The position numbers were made by a program, and so were the translations under genes. A stretch of 12,820 bases of DNA, taken from Clostridia bacterium (GTDB lineage: Bacteria; Bacillota; Clostridia; Christensenellales; Borkfalkiaceae). The number at the start of each line of letters is the position of its first letter. Within the stretch, counting starts at the first letter, position 1. The stretch spans positions 1 to 12,820 of the forward strand of contig CAAGGZ010000077.1 of NCBI GenBank assembly GCA_900769545.1. The letters are read 5' to 3'. A model generated the notes under the pieces. That model ran no database searches, was not told where the DNA came from, and saw only the letters and a program-made list of their open reading frames with translations. Positions 1 through 6,925 of the stretch are shown here, in pieces.

Positions 1-2
1 GC

Positions 3-536
3 GCGTTTTTGGGCGGCGGCAGTTGTACGATGCCGGGCGAAAAGGCGAAGACGGGTTATCACTTGGAAATTGTATTTTCGGATAGAAAAACCGCAAAGGA
101 TTTCTGTGAATTGCTCTCGGAGTTTGAGCTCCTTGTAAAGCTTATTGAAAGAAAGGAAACGCACGTTGTCTATATCAAGAGTAAGGAAATGATTTCTGAT
201 TTCCTGGCTATCATTGGCGTGGAGCATTGCTTGAAGAAGTTTTCGGCGTTGGTGGAAAAGCGAGATGAGGCAAACCGAAACAATCGCGCGCAGAACTGTA
301 TGGCGGGGAATGCCGATAAAGCCGCTATGGCGGCGGTAAAACAGGTGCTTGCCATTGGTAAATTGAAAGGAAATGGCGGTTTTGAGGAACTCAGTGAGGA
401 GCTTAAAGAATTGGCGGAGCTTCGCATCAAACAACCATCTATGTCCTTACAGGAGCTTGCCGATTATTTAAAGGTGAGCAAAAGTTGTTTAAACCATCGT
501 ATGAGAAAGTTGATGGAACTATCCAATAAAGAGTAA
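3..536 (+). CDS. whiA: WhiA-family DNA-binding protein, C-terminal part (5' end outside window)
   Basis: The reading frame is open from the first full codon of the window (position 3) to the TAA at 534-536, giving about 177 residues. Family members are roughly 300-330 residues, so a little over half is visible. The first visible residues (AFLGGGS, then GYHLEI a few residues on) match the second LAGLIDADG-like half of the WhiA homing-endonuclease-like fold. The C-terminal region (about nt 430-515, SMSLQELADYLKVSKS then NHRMRKL) is the helix-turn-helix that ends WhiA proteins. WhiA is a DNA-binding regulator: a sporulation/division regulator in actinomycetes, and linked to cell division and chromosome segregation in Bacillota. 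The true start lies upstream, so the TTG at position 9 is not a start. Only 21 bases separate it from dnaE, with no terminator, so co-transcription is likely. The whiA-dnaE-pfkA order is common in Clostridia. Confidence 0.9.
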   Translation, partial: AFLGGGSCTMPGEKAKTGYHLEIVFSDRKTAKDFCELLSEFELLVKLIERKETHVVYIKSKEMISDFLAIIGVEHCLKKFSALVEKRDEANRNNRAQNCMAGNADKAAMAAVKQVLAIGKLKGNGGFEELSEELKELAELRIKQPSMSLQELADYLKVSKSCLNHRMRKLMELSNKE

Positions 537-557
537 AACAAAGAGAAACGGAAGATT

Positions 558-3500
558 ATGACGGATTTTGTACACTTACATTTACACACGGAATATAGCT
601 TGCTTGACGGTGCTGCGAAAGTAGACGACTTGGTGGATTATCTCGTAAAGAATAATATCAATGCCTGCGCTGTAACCGACCATGGAAATATGTACGCTTC
701 TTTGTATTTTGCAGAAGAGTGTGTAAAAAAAGGAATTAAATATATCATCGGTTGCGAGTTGTATGCAACGGACGATCATTTAGACAAGCGCCCCGGTACG
801 AAGACGGAGCATATTGTTTTGCTCGCAAAAAACAAAACGGGGTATAAAAACATCGTAAAACTTGACTCGCTTTCCTATATTGACGGTTTTTACGGGAAAC
901 CCCGTATCAGCTATGATTATATTAAACAGCATCACGAGGGGGTTATTTGTCTTTCTGCTTGTTTGGCTGGGCGTATGCCGCAGCTTTTGATGAAAGGCGA
1001 TTACGAGGGCGCGAAAAAGTGGGCGGCGGAAATGAAAGAAATTTTCGGCGAAGACTTTTACATTGAATTGCAAGATCACGGTATTCCCGAAGAAAAACAG
1101 GTTATTCCCGAGCTTATTCAAATTGCAAGGGAGCTGGATATTCAGCTTGTAGCAACCAACGACGTGCATTATATTGAAAAAGCGGATTGGGAGGCGCACG
1201 ACGTACTTTTGTGTATTCAGACCAAAAAGACGCTTGCCGACCCCAAACGTATGAAATTCGACACGCATGAGTTCTATATGAAATCGGGCGATGAAATGCT
1301 GGAACTCTTCCATTACGTACCCGAAGCCATTTCCAATACCAGAGTGATTGCGGATAAAGTAGAAGAACCTGTTTTCGATTTGACCCCGAAAGGCGATCCT
1401 ATTCGTGATACGTCGCTCATTCCTTTGTATAAGCCCGATGATGGAAGCTCTTCTCCAGATTATCTCACGAAACTTACGTGGGAGGGCTTGCCCAAGCGTT
1501 ATCCCGAAATTACGCAAACGATAAAAGAAAGAGCGGAATACGAGTTGGGAATTATTATCAAAATGGGTTTTGCCGATTACTTTCTTATCGTGTGGGACTA
1601 TATCAACTGGTCTCGATTGCACGGGATTCCCGTTGGGCCTGGGCGTGGCTCGGGTGTAGGTAGTATCGTTGCGTATTCCATTGGTATTACGGACGTGGAT
1701 CCTTTGAAATACGACTTGATTTTCGAGCGTTTCTTGAATCCTGACCGTGTCTCTATGCCCGACTTCGACGTCGATTTCTGTACAAGACGCAGAAGTGAAA
1801 CGATAGAATACGTGCGAGAAAAATATCATCCTGAAAACGTAGCGCAAATCGTTACCTTTGGTACACTCGCTTCAAGAGCTGTTATCAAGGACGTAGGGCG
1901 TGTTATGGGTGTGCCTTATTCGGAGACGGATAAAGTGGCAAAGCTAATGGACGGAAAATCGACCATTGGCGAGTTGTTGGGGTTAAAAATTCCCAAGCTT
2001 GAAAAGCAGCTTCAAGACCCCGAGCTCAGCGAGGAAAAACGCGCGGAGATACAAAAGAAGCTTGCAGAACAAAAGCAGAAAAAGAATTCCGAATTTATCG
2101 AAGTATACGAAACGAATGCCGAACTTCATTCGGTAATCGATATGGGCTTGAAGTTAGAAGGTATGCCTAAAAATACTTCCGAACACGCGGCAGGTGTCGT
2201 AATCTGTAATAAGGTTTTGGCGGATAACGTGCCTCTTGCGAGAAACGGCGAGGATATTGTTACGCAGTTCGATATGAAGGAAGTAGAAGCCGTCGGTATG
2301 TTGAAGATGGACTTCCTTGCTTTGACGACGTTGACGGATATTCAAAATACATTGGAATATATCAAAGAGGGAAAGGGCATCGATATCAACTTTAACGAGC
2401 TTGGCGTAGATGTACCCGAAGCCTATCAGTTAATCTCATCTGGGGATACGGATGCGGTGTTTCAGCTTGAACAAGGTGGTATGAAGAAGTTTATGAAAGA
2501 ACTTCAGCCGAGCTGCTTGGAAGACCTGATCGCAGGGATTTCTTTGTACCGTCCCGGTCCTATGGACTTTATTCCTACCTATATCCATAATAAGCACAAT
2601 CCTGCGGATATTGTTTACGATACACCTTATTTGGAGCCGATTTTAAAAAACTCCTACGGGGTTATTGTCTATCAGGAGCAGGTAATGCAGATATTCCAAC
2701 AGCTTGCAGGCTATACGTACGGTCAAGCCGACCTTGTGCGCCGCGCTATGGCGAAAAAGAAAAAGAAAGAGCTGATGGAACAAAAGGACAAGTTTATTTA
2801 CGGCGCTCCTGAAGAAGGGATTACAGGCTGTGTGTCGAAAGGTATTCCTGCGGAAGTAGCGGCGAAAATATTTGGGGATATGGAAAGCTTTGCTTCGTAT
2901 GCGTTCAACAAGTCGCACGCGGCGGCGTATGCGGTCGTGGCGTATAGAACGGCTTACTTGAAATATTTCTATCCTAAAGAATTCCTTGCAGGTATTTTAA
3001 ACGACCGTATCGATAAAATCGAAGAAGTTTCCAAGTACATTATGTATATGAAGGAAAAGAATATCGATGTTTTATCGCCCGACATCAATAAGTCAAAGGA
3101 TATTTTCTGGGTGGAAGGAAACGGGCTTCGAATTGGACTTGGCGCGCTTCGCGGCGTAGGACAAGAAGCGATAGCGGCGGTTATTAAAGAGCGAACGGAA
3201 AACGGTTTGTTTAAAGATTTTTCCGACTTTGCAATGCGTTGCTCGAAGTACGTCAACAAGCGTATTGTGGAGAGCTTAATTTACGCAGGGGCATTCGACT
3301 GTTTTGGTTGTGCGCGTTCACAAGTGGCGGCGGTCTATGAAGACGTGCTTACACGCGTCAACGGTATGGAAAAGCAAAAGGCAGGCGCGCAGATTTCCTT
3401 GTTTGGCGGTATCATTGAGGAACAAGCCATCGAGGTGAAATTCCCTGATATTCCCGAGTATGAAACTATGGAGCGACTCTCCAAAGAAAAGTCGGTGTTG

Positions 3501-4199
3501 GGCGTATATGTCAGCGGACATCCGTTTGAAAAGTTCCTTCCGTATTTCAAAGATAGAACGTTTAATTGTTCTATGCTAAATACGTATGAAGAAAATGACG
3601 AAACAGGCGAAAAAATGTATGCGGAGATTGCCGATGGACAGCAAGTTTCTATGGGTGGCATGATAGGGGCGTTTAAGAAACTCAAAACCCGTTCGGGCGC
3701 GTTTATGGCGTTTGTAACGGTAGAGGATTTATATGGCTCTATCGAATGCGTTTGCTTCCCGAAGATTTACGAACGCATTAAGGGCTTCCTTGTTCCCGAC
3801 AGAGTTGTTTCGCTTTCGGGTAAACTCAGTATTGAAGAAGAAAAATTGCCTGTTATTATCGTAGATAAAATGTCGGAGTTTTCTTTGGAAGAAAAGAAAG
3901 AGGAGGCAGTTGAACAAGCGTCTGCCAATATGTATAGCGGAACAAATGTGCAACCTCGCATAAATACGGCTCCCCGTCAATTGAACGGTGAAAAGAAACT
4001 GTGGTTGAATGTTTCCGAGTTGGAAGAAGAGGATATTGAGGAATTGTTGGATACGTTGACGTTCTATATGGGCGAAACGCAGGTGTGGTTTGTGAAAAAC
4101 GGCAAGAAAATGCTTTGCTCGCAAAGGGTCAATCCCAACAAGGCTTTGTTGGCAGAATTGTCCAGCTTTTTGCCAGAAAATGCCATAAAACTGATATAA
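558..4199 (+). CDS. dnaE: DNA polymerase III subunit alpha (DnaE1 type)
   Basis: This is the catalytic subunit of replicative DNA polymerase, 1213 residues, full length for the family. The order is PHP domain (about 1-230), palm/fingers with GPGRGS at 360-365, the catalytic PDFDVDF motif (aspartates 402, 404, 406), and a third palm aspartate in KMDFLALTTL (D585). YRPGPM and FNKSHAAAYA motifs of the C family follow, then a helix-hairpin-helix near 856-875 and an OB fold near 1034-1070. A QISLF pentapeptide (945-949) fits the consensus for binding the beta sliding clamp. No DnaQ-like exonuclease is inserted, so this is DnaE rather than PolC. The nine usual PHP metal ligands all appear present (H8, H10, D17, H42, E67, H85, C135, D202, H204). 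GGAAG at 550-554 lies 3 bases before the ATG, a modest ribosome site; the N-terminus aligns with the family, which supports this start. It follows whiA by 21 bases. Confidence 0.97.
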   Translation: MTDFVHLHLHTEYSLLDGAAKVDDLVDYLVKNNINACAVTDHGNMYASLYFAEECVKKGIKYIIGCELYATDDHLDKRPGTKTEHIVLLAKNKTGYKNIVKLDSLSYIDGFYGKPRISYDYIKQHHEGVICLSACLAGRMPQLLMKGDYEGAKKWAAEMKEIFGEDFYIELQDHGIPEEKQVIPELIQIARELDIQLVATNDVHYIEKADWEAHDVLLCIQTKKTLADPKRMKFDTHEFYMKSGDEMLELFHYVPEAISNTRVIADKVEEPVFDLTPKGDPIRDTSLIPLYKPDDGSSSPDYLTKLTWEGLPKRYPEITQTIKERAEYELGIIIKMGFADYFLIVWDYINWSRLHGIPVGPGRGSGVGSIVAYSIGITDVDPLKYDLIFERFLNPDRVSMPDFDVDFCTRRRSETIEYVREKYHPENVAQIVTFGTLASRAVIKDVGRVMGVPYSETDKVAKLMDGKSTIGELLGLKIPKLEKQLQDPELSEEKRAEIQKKLAEQKQKKNSEFIEVYETNAELHSVIDMGLKLEGMPKNTSEHAAGVVICNKVLADNVPLARNGEDIVTQFDMKEVEAVGMLKMDFLALTTLTDIQNTLEYIKEGKGIDINFNELGVDVPEAYQLISSGDTDAVFQLEQGGMKKFMKELQPSCLEDLIAGISLYRPGPMDFIPTYIHNKHNPADIVYDTPYLEPILKNSYGVIVYQEQVMQIFQQLAGYTYGQADLVRRAMAKKKKKELMEQKDKFIYGAPEEGITGCVSKGIPAEVAAKIFGDMESFASYAFNKSHAAAYAVVAYRTAYLKYFYPKEFLAGILNDRIDKIEEVSKYIMYMKEKNIDVLSPDINKSKDIFWVEGNGLRIGLGALRGVGQEAIAAVIKERTENGLFKDFSDFAMRCSKYVNKRIVESLIYAGAFDCFGCARSQVAAVYEDVLTRVNGMEKQKAGAQISLFGGIIEEQAIEVKFPDIPEYETMERLSKEKSVLGVYVSGHPFEKFLPYFKDRTFNCSMLNTYEENDETGEKMYAEIADGQQVSMGGMIGAFKKLKTRSGAFMAFVTVEDLYGSIECVCFPKIYERIKGFLVPDRVVSLSGKLSIEEEKLPVIIVDKMSEFSLEEKKEEAVEQASANMYSGTNVQPRINTAPRQLNGEKKLWLNVSELEEEDIEELLDTLTFYMGETQVWFVKNGKKMLCSQRVNPNKALLAELSSFLPENAIKLI

Positions 4200-4233
4200 A
4201 CGTAAAAAAAAATAAAAAATGCTTAAAATTCAT

Positions 4234-4261
4234 TTGTTTTTTTTCAAAGTTTTGCTATAAT
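4234..4261 (+). promoter_or_regulatory. Sigma-A-type promoter for pfkA with extended -10
   Basis: TTGTTT (4234-4239) as a weak -35, a 16-base spacer, and a perfect TATAAT (4256-4261) preceded by TG one base upstream (4253-4254), an extended -10. Transcription would start near 4268, leaving a leader of about 55 bases with AGAGGTG (4309-4315) 8 bases before the pfkA ATG. The region between dnaE and the promoter holds only an AT-rich, weak hairpin (AAATG 4217-4221 with CATTT 4231-4235, then a T run), so readthrough from dnaE may also occur. Confidence 0.72.
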
Positions 4262-4323
4262 ATATGAGTAAGGGAAAATTTTGAGAATACGAAAGAGAAT
4301 TTGACAATAGAGGTGTTTTAGGT

Positions 4324-5283
4324 ATGAAACGTATTGGCTTATTGACAAGCGGTGGCGATGCCCCCGGTATGAACGCTGCGATTCGCGCGGTGGTTCGTTC
4401 TGCAATTTATTACGGTATGGAGGTATACGGCATCGAGCGTGGTTATGCAGGCTTGATTGAAGATAACGTTATGCCTATGGAAATGCGTAGCGTTTCCAAT
4501 ATCGTGCAGACGGGTGGTACTAAGCTTAGAACGGCAAGATGTTTGGAAATGATGACGGTAGAAGGTCAGAAAAAGGCTTTGGATACCTTAGAAAAATATG
4601 GTATTGAAGGCGTTGTTGTTATTGGTGGCGACGGCTCTTTCCGTGGCGCAAAGGTGTTGAGCGAATATGGCGTTCCTACCATCGGTATTCCTGGAACGAT
4701 TGACAACGACCTTGAATATACGGACTATACGCTTGGTTTCGATACAGCGGTAAATACTTGTTTGGATATTATCAATAAACTCCGCGATACTATGACTTCT
4801 CACGAACGTGTTTCTGTTGTAGAAGTAATGGGTAGACATTGTGGGGATATTGCTTTGTACAGTGGTATTGCTTCTGGCGCGGAAATTATTGTTGTTCCCG
4901 AAATTGCTTTTGATATGAATGATATTGTTTCGAGAATCAACCATTCGAGAGCGAACGGTAAGCACTCTAATATTATTGTTATTGCGGAAGGCGTTATGAG
5001 TGCAGAACAGTTTGCAAAACAGTTGCAGGCTTGCACAAAGCACGATGTGCGTCCTACTTGTATTGGACACGTACAGCGTGGCGGTTCGCCTTCGATGGCA
5101 GACAGAATGCTTGCTGCGCAGTTCGGTAATAAAGCAGTACAGCTCTTGAAAGACGGTATCGGTAACCGTGTTGTCGGTATTCGTGATAATAAGATTATCG
5201 ATATGGATATTATTGAAGCTGTGTCGATGAAGAAAACGTTTAATTATGAATTGTACGAAACGTTGCAAATGATTTCTATGTAA
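4324..5283 (+). CDS. pfkA: ATP-dependent 6-phosphofructokinase
   Basis: Phosphorylates fructose 6-phosphate to fructose 1,6-bisphosphate, the committed step of glycolysis, in the cytoplasm. It has 319 residues, the standard bacterial PfkA length, and key positions line up with E. coli PfkA without gaps. TSGGDAPGMN (8-17) is the nucleotide site. GGDGS (101-105) has Gly104, which marks ATP use; PPi-dependent enzymes have Asp there. PGTIDND (123-129) carries the catalytic Asp127. R162, MGRHCGD (169-175), E222 and H249/R252 in HVQRGGSP are the fructose 6-phosphate contacts. R21 and R25, allosteric-site residues in E. coli, are conserved, so ADP/PEP control is plausible. It has its own promoter and is closed by a hairpin terminator 3 bases after the stop, so it is probably a monocistron. 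The pyruvate kinase gene that often follows in Bacillota is absent here. Confidence 0.97.
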   Translation: MKRIGLLTSGGDAPGMNAAIRAVVRSAIYYGMEVYGIERGYAGLIEDNVMPMEMRSVSNIVQTGGTKLRTARCLEMMTVEGQKKALDTLEKYGIEGVVVIGGDGSFRGAKVLSEYGVPTIGIPGTIDNDLEYTDYTLGFDTAVNTCLDIINKLRDTMTSHERVSVVEVMGRHCGDIALYSGIASGAEIIVVPEIAFDMNDIVSRINHSRANGKHSNIIVIAEGVMSAEQFAKQLQACTKHDVRPTCIGHVQRGGSPSMADRMLAAQFGNKAVQLLKDGIGNRVVGIRDNKIIDMDIIEAVSMKKTFNYELYETLQMISM

Positions 5284-5286
5284 TGC

Positions 5287-5312
5287 AAAAGCCGCTCGAA
5301 AGAGCGGCTTTT
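5287..5312 (+). terminator. Rho-independent terminator after pfkA
   Basis: A perfect 11-bp stem, AAAAGCCGCTC (5287-5297) with GAGCGGCTTTT (5302-5312), closes a GAAA tetraloop. The A and T runs form the base of the stem, so it could work on both strands, but no gene approaches from the other side. Confidence 0.9.
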
Positions 5313-5352
5313 ATGTTAAAAAATAAAAAAAGAAAAATTTTTGATTTTCCTA

Positions 5353-5381
5353 TTGAAATTTTGGTTAATATATAGTATAAT
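5353..5381 (+). promoter_or_regulatory. Sigma-A-type promoter for the PfkB-family kinase
   Basis: TTGAAA (5353-5358), a 17-base spacer, and a perfect TATAAT (5376-5381). The start would fall near 5388, giving a leader of about 45 bases to the ATG at 5433. It lies just downstream of the pfkA terminator, so the two kinase genes are controlled separately. Confidence 0.82.
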
Positions 5382-5390
5382 ATATTTGTT

Positions 5391-5429
5391 CGGGGCGTTG
5401 AATGGTATACGCTCCGACTGGGGAGTATA
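5391..5429 (+). promoter_or_regulatory. Structured leader with two competing hairpins over the ribosome site
   Basis: Two exclusive pairings can be drawn. Stem A joins CGGGGCG (5391-5397) to CGCTCCG (5410-5416), 7 bp with one G-U. Stem B joins CTCC (5412-5415) to GGAG (5422-5425), which is the ribosome binding site, and extends with TATA (5406-5409) to TATA (5426-5429) across a 2-base bulge. Stem A would free the ribosome site and stem B would hide it. No known riboswitch family is recognised; this is a hand-drawn fold and may be chance. Confidence 0.35.
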
Positions 5430-5432
5430 TTC

Positions 5433-6356
5433 ATGGTATTAACCGTTTGCATGAGCCCTAGCATCGACGTAACAATCGAGCTGGACTCGCTCAATATAGG
5501 TCAAACAAATGTTGTAAAAAGCAAGAGCTTTTCTTTTGGCGGAAAGGCGTTAAACGTGGCAATAGGCGTTCGTCGCTTGGGGTATGAATCCTCTACGACG
5601 GGAATAATGTACAATGAAAACGGCTATATGTTTGAAAACGCTCTGGATAAAGAGGGTGTTCCTTTTACGTTTGTATGGAATAAAGGCAGGGTAAGGGAAA
5701 ATTATAAATTCATTGACAATCGTTCTATGCTCACGGAAGTAAACGACGTGGGTGCGGAAGTCAGCAACGATAAAATGGAGGAGCTCTTGGGGCTCGTTCG
5801 TATGTTGTCGTCGAAAAGCGGAGTTACCGTTCTTTCAGGCGGTTTGCCCAGAGGGGTAGATCCGTCTTATTACGGTTTGCTTGCAAAGGCAATTGACCCG
5901 AAATCGTTGAAGATTGTGGATGCGAAAGAAGCTCGCTTATTTTCAGCGATTGAAGAAGGTGTGGATTTGGTGAAACCTAATTTAGAGGAATTGGAGCACA
6001 CTATGGGCAGACATTTTACCGATAAAGAGGATATGCTGTCTGCTTGTTACGAATTGATTGACAGAGGTGCAAAACGAGTTCTGCTTTCGTTGGGGAAACA
6101 AGGCGCTGTAATCACTGACGGCAAACAGAATTTTTATTGTAAGAGTTTAAACGTGGCGGTTAATTCCACTGTAGGCGCAGGAGACGGAATGGTCGCGGCT
6201 GCGGCGATTAAGTTGGAACAAGGCGCTCCCTTGCCGGAGATTTTGCGCGCGGGCGTTGCGGCAGGAACAGCTACGGTCATGACGGTGGGAGAGGTTTCCT
6301 TTACAAAAGAAAAATATAATGAAGTAATGGCAAATCTCCGCGTTTCGCAAATTTAA
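5433..6356 (+). CDS. pfkB: PfkB-family sugar(-phosphate) kinase, 1-phosphofructokinase/LacC-like
   Basis: A 307-residue ribokinase-like (PfkB) kinase of the 1-phosphofructokinase/tagatose-6-phosphate kinase subgroup, normal in length. Visible motifs are SPSID near the N-terminus (8-12, the sugar-binding Asp position), FGGKALN (35-41, the GG motif after the beta-clasp), LSGGLP (134-139), KPNLEELE (181-188), and the signature anion-hole/catalytic GAGDG (248-252, Asp251 as base). The usual residue after GAGD is Ser or Ala; here it is Gly. The likely reaction is phosphorylation of fructose 1-phosphate or a related hexose phosphate to the bisphosphate, feeding glycolysis. Substrate cannot be fixed from sequence: no fructose PTS, FruR or tagatose genes are adjacent. 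GGGGAG (5420-5425) lies 7 bases before the ATG. It has its own promoter and stands as a separate unit after pfkA. Confidence 0.88.
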   Translation: MVLTVCMSPSIDVTIELDSLNIGQTNVVKSKSFSFGGKALNVAIGVRRLGYESSTTGIMYNENGYMFENALDKEGVPFTFVWNKGRVRENYKFIDNRSMLTEVNDVGAEVSNDKMEELLGLVRMLSSKSGVTVLSGGLPRGVDPSYYGLLAKAIDPKSLKIVDAKEARLFSAIEEGVDLVKPNLEELEHTMGRHFTDKEDMLSACYELIDRGAKRVLLSLGKQGAVITDGKQNFYCKSLNVAVNSTVGAGDGMVAAAAIKLEQGAPLPEILRAGVAAGTATVMTVGEVSFTKEKYNEVMANLRVSQI

Positions 6357-6394
6357 AGTTGGTACTAAAAAGAGGAGAGTAGCATATAATACAC

Positions 6395-6588
6395 TATCCA
6401 TAATATTTTTGCGAGCGAATACTGCGGGGGAAACCGTAAAATTTGAGGGCGTCGGGAAAGGCGTGTGCAAATATTCGCAAAGAGTATGCAAAAGATGATT
6501 TCACCGCGCTTTGCAACGTCCGTTGCAAAGCTGCGCTACGGATTTTGAGACGTACAAATGGCTGTGAGATTATTCATAGCCTTTTTTT
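6395..6588 (+). ncRNA. Candidate structured small RNA (or structured 3' UTR of the PfkB-family gene)
   Basis: The 357 bases between the kinase stop (6356) and the next start (6714) contain no convincing protein gene but dense RNA-like structure. A perfect TATAAT (6385-6390) sits upstream; its -35 is poor (TTGGTA at 6359-6364 with a 20-base gap), so a promoter is possible, not certain. Within the element GCGAATA (6415-6421) pairs with TATTCGC (6472-6478), with an overlapping alternative, TTTGCGA (6408-6414) with TCGCAAA (6475-6481). GCTTTGCAAC/GTTGCAAAGC (6508-6517/6522-6531) is a perfect 10-bp hairpin extended by CGC/GCG across a bulge. CCGTA (6434-6438) can pair with TACGG (6537-6541). The 5' end CTATccATAAT (6394-6404) can pair with ATTATtcATAG (6570-6580), competing with the terminator. 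Size (about 190 nt) would fit 6S RNA, but I see no diagnostic motif of 6S, RNase P, tmRNA, SRP RNA or a known riboswitch. Confidence 0.45.
6560..6588 (+). terminator. Rho-independent terminator of the candidate RNA / kinase transcript
   Basis: GGCTGTGA (6560-6567) pairs with TCATAGCC (6574-6581), 8 bp with one G-U, around a 6-base loop, followed directly by seven T (6582-6588). It sits about 200 bases after the kinase stop, unusually far for a simple gene terminator. Confidence 0.85.
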
Positions 6589-6619
6589 AATTATTTTAAG
6601 AAAAATTTTTAAAAAAGTA

Positions 6620-6648
6620 TTGAAAAATTGAAAAAAATTCGTTATAAT
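6620..6648 (+). promoter_or_regulatory. Sigma-A-type promoter for the small-protein/membrane-protein unit
   Basis: TTGAAA (6620-6625), 17-base spacer, TATAAT (6643-6648). Transcription would begin near 6655. The leader holds a 6-bp hairpin, CTGAAA (6660-6665) with TTTCAG (6686-6691), ending 8 bases before the strong ribosome site AAGGAGG (6700-6706). Confidence 0.82.
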
Positions 6649-6713
6649 AGAAACAAGAACTGAAAATGTTGCACAAAAAAGACGATTTCAGCATATACTA
6701 AGGAGGAACGGTT

Positions 6714-6908
6714 ATGGATTTAAAAAGCCGTCAGGAAAAATTCGATAGAATTAAATGGTATGATAGTCTGCTCGTTGGAGAAGATAGATGCGGTACGTAT
6801 CATTTTTGTATGAAATGTCGTAAAAAAGAGCAATACCCTTGTGCGCGCGCAATGGCTCGTTATGAAGGCGATTTTGTCCGTGTTGCTGTTGTGCGTAAAA
6901 GGAGCTGA
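6714..6908 (+). CDS. Uncharacterised 64-residue basic Cys-containing protein
   Basis: I do not recognise this family. The gene is well supported as real: it has a consensus promoter, a near-perfect ribosome site (AAGGAGG, 7 bases before ATG), and a stop that overlaps or closely precedes the next gene. The protein is rich in Lys and Arg, with no signal peptide or membrane segment. Its central part carries C26, H30, C32, C35 and C43, including an FCMKC (CxxC) pair, which could bind a metal such as zinc or act as a redox or structural site. That is an inference from spacing only; there is no second full CxxC pair, so a classical zinc ribbon is not assured. It is immediately followed by a small membrane protein gene, so the two probably act together or share regulation. 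Confidence 0.75.
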   Translation: MDLKSRQEKFDRIKWYDSLLVGEDRCGTYHFCMKCRKKEQYPCARAMARYEGDFVRVAVVRKRS

Positions 6909-6925
6909 TGCGGCGAAGGAGTAAA

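Noticed and set aside
780..1847. Long minus-strand open frame opposite dnaE (and similar ones opposite ldh, fumC, hdrB and hdrA)
   Set aside because: They mirror strongly supported + strand genes, have no ribosome sites or recognisable motifs, and are typical antisense shadows of codon bias.
4211..4244. Possible terminator after dnaE
   Set aside because: The stem is only 5 A/T-rich pairs with a 9-base loop; the T run alone does not make a convincing terminator, so it is mentioned only under the pfkA promoter.
4301..4306. Perfect TTGACA just upstream of pfkA
   Set aside because: No -10 fits before the pfkA ATG at 4324, and a start there would remove the ribosome site; the promoter at 4234-4261 explains expression.
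5402..5461. Out-of-frame short ORF overlapping the start of the PfkB-family gene
   Set aside because: No supporting ribosome site at a proper distance; expected by chance in this leader.
6443..6631. Open frame of 62 codons (TTG start) across the structured intergenic region
   Set aside because: No ribosome site; it runs through the perfect hairpin and the terminator, and its composition follows RNA structure and poly-A/T rather than coding.
6666..6701. 11-residue open frame (MLHKKDDFSIY) whose stop touches the ribosome site of the small Cys protein gene
   Set aside because: Suggestive position for a leader peptide, but no ribosome site precedes it and the composition shows no attenuation-type codon run.
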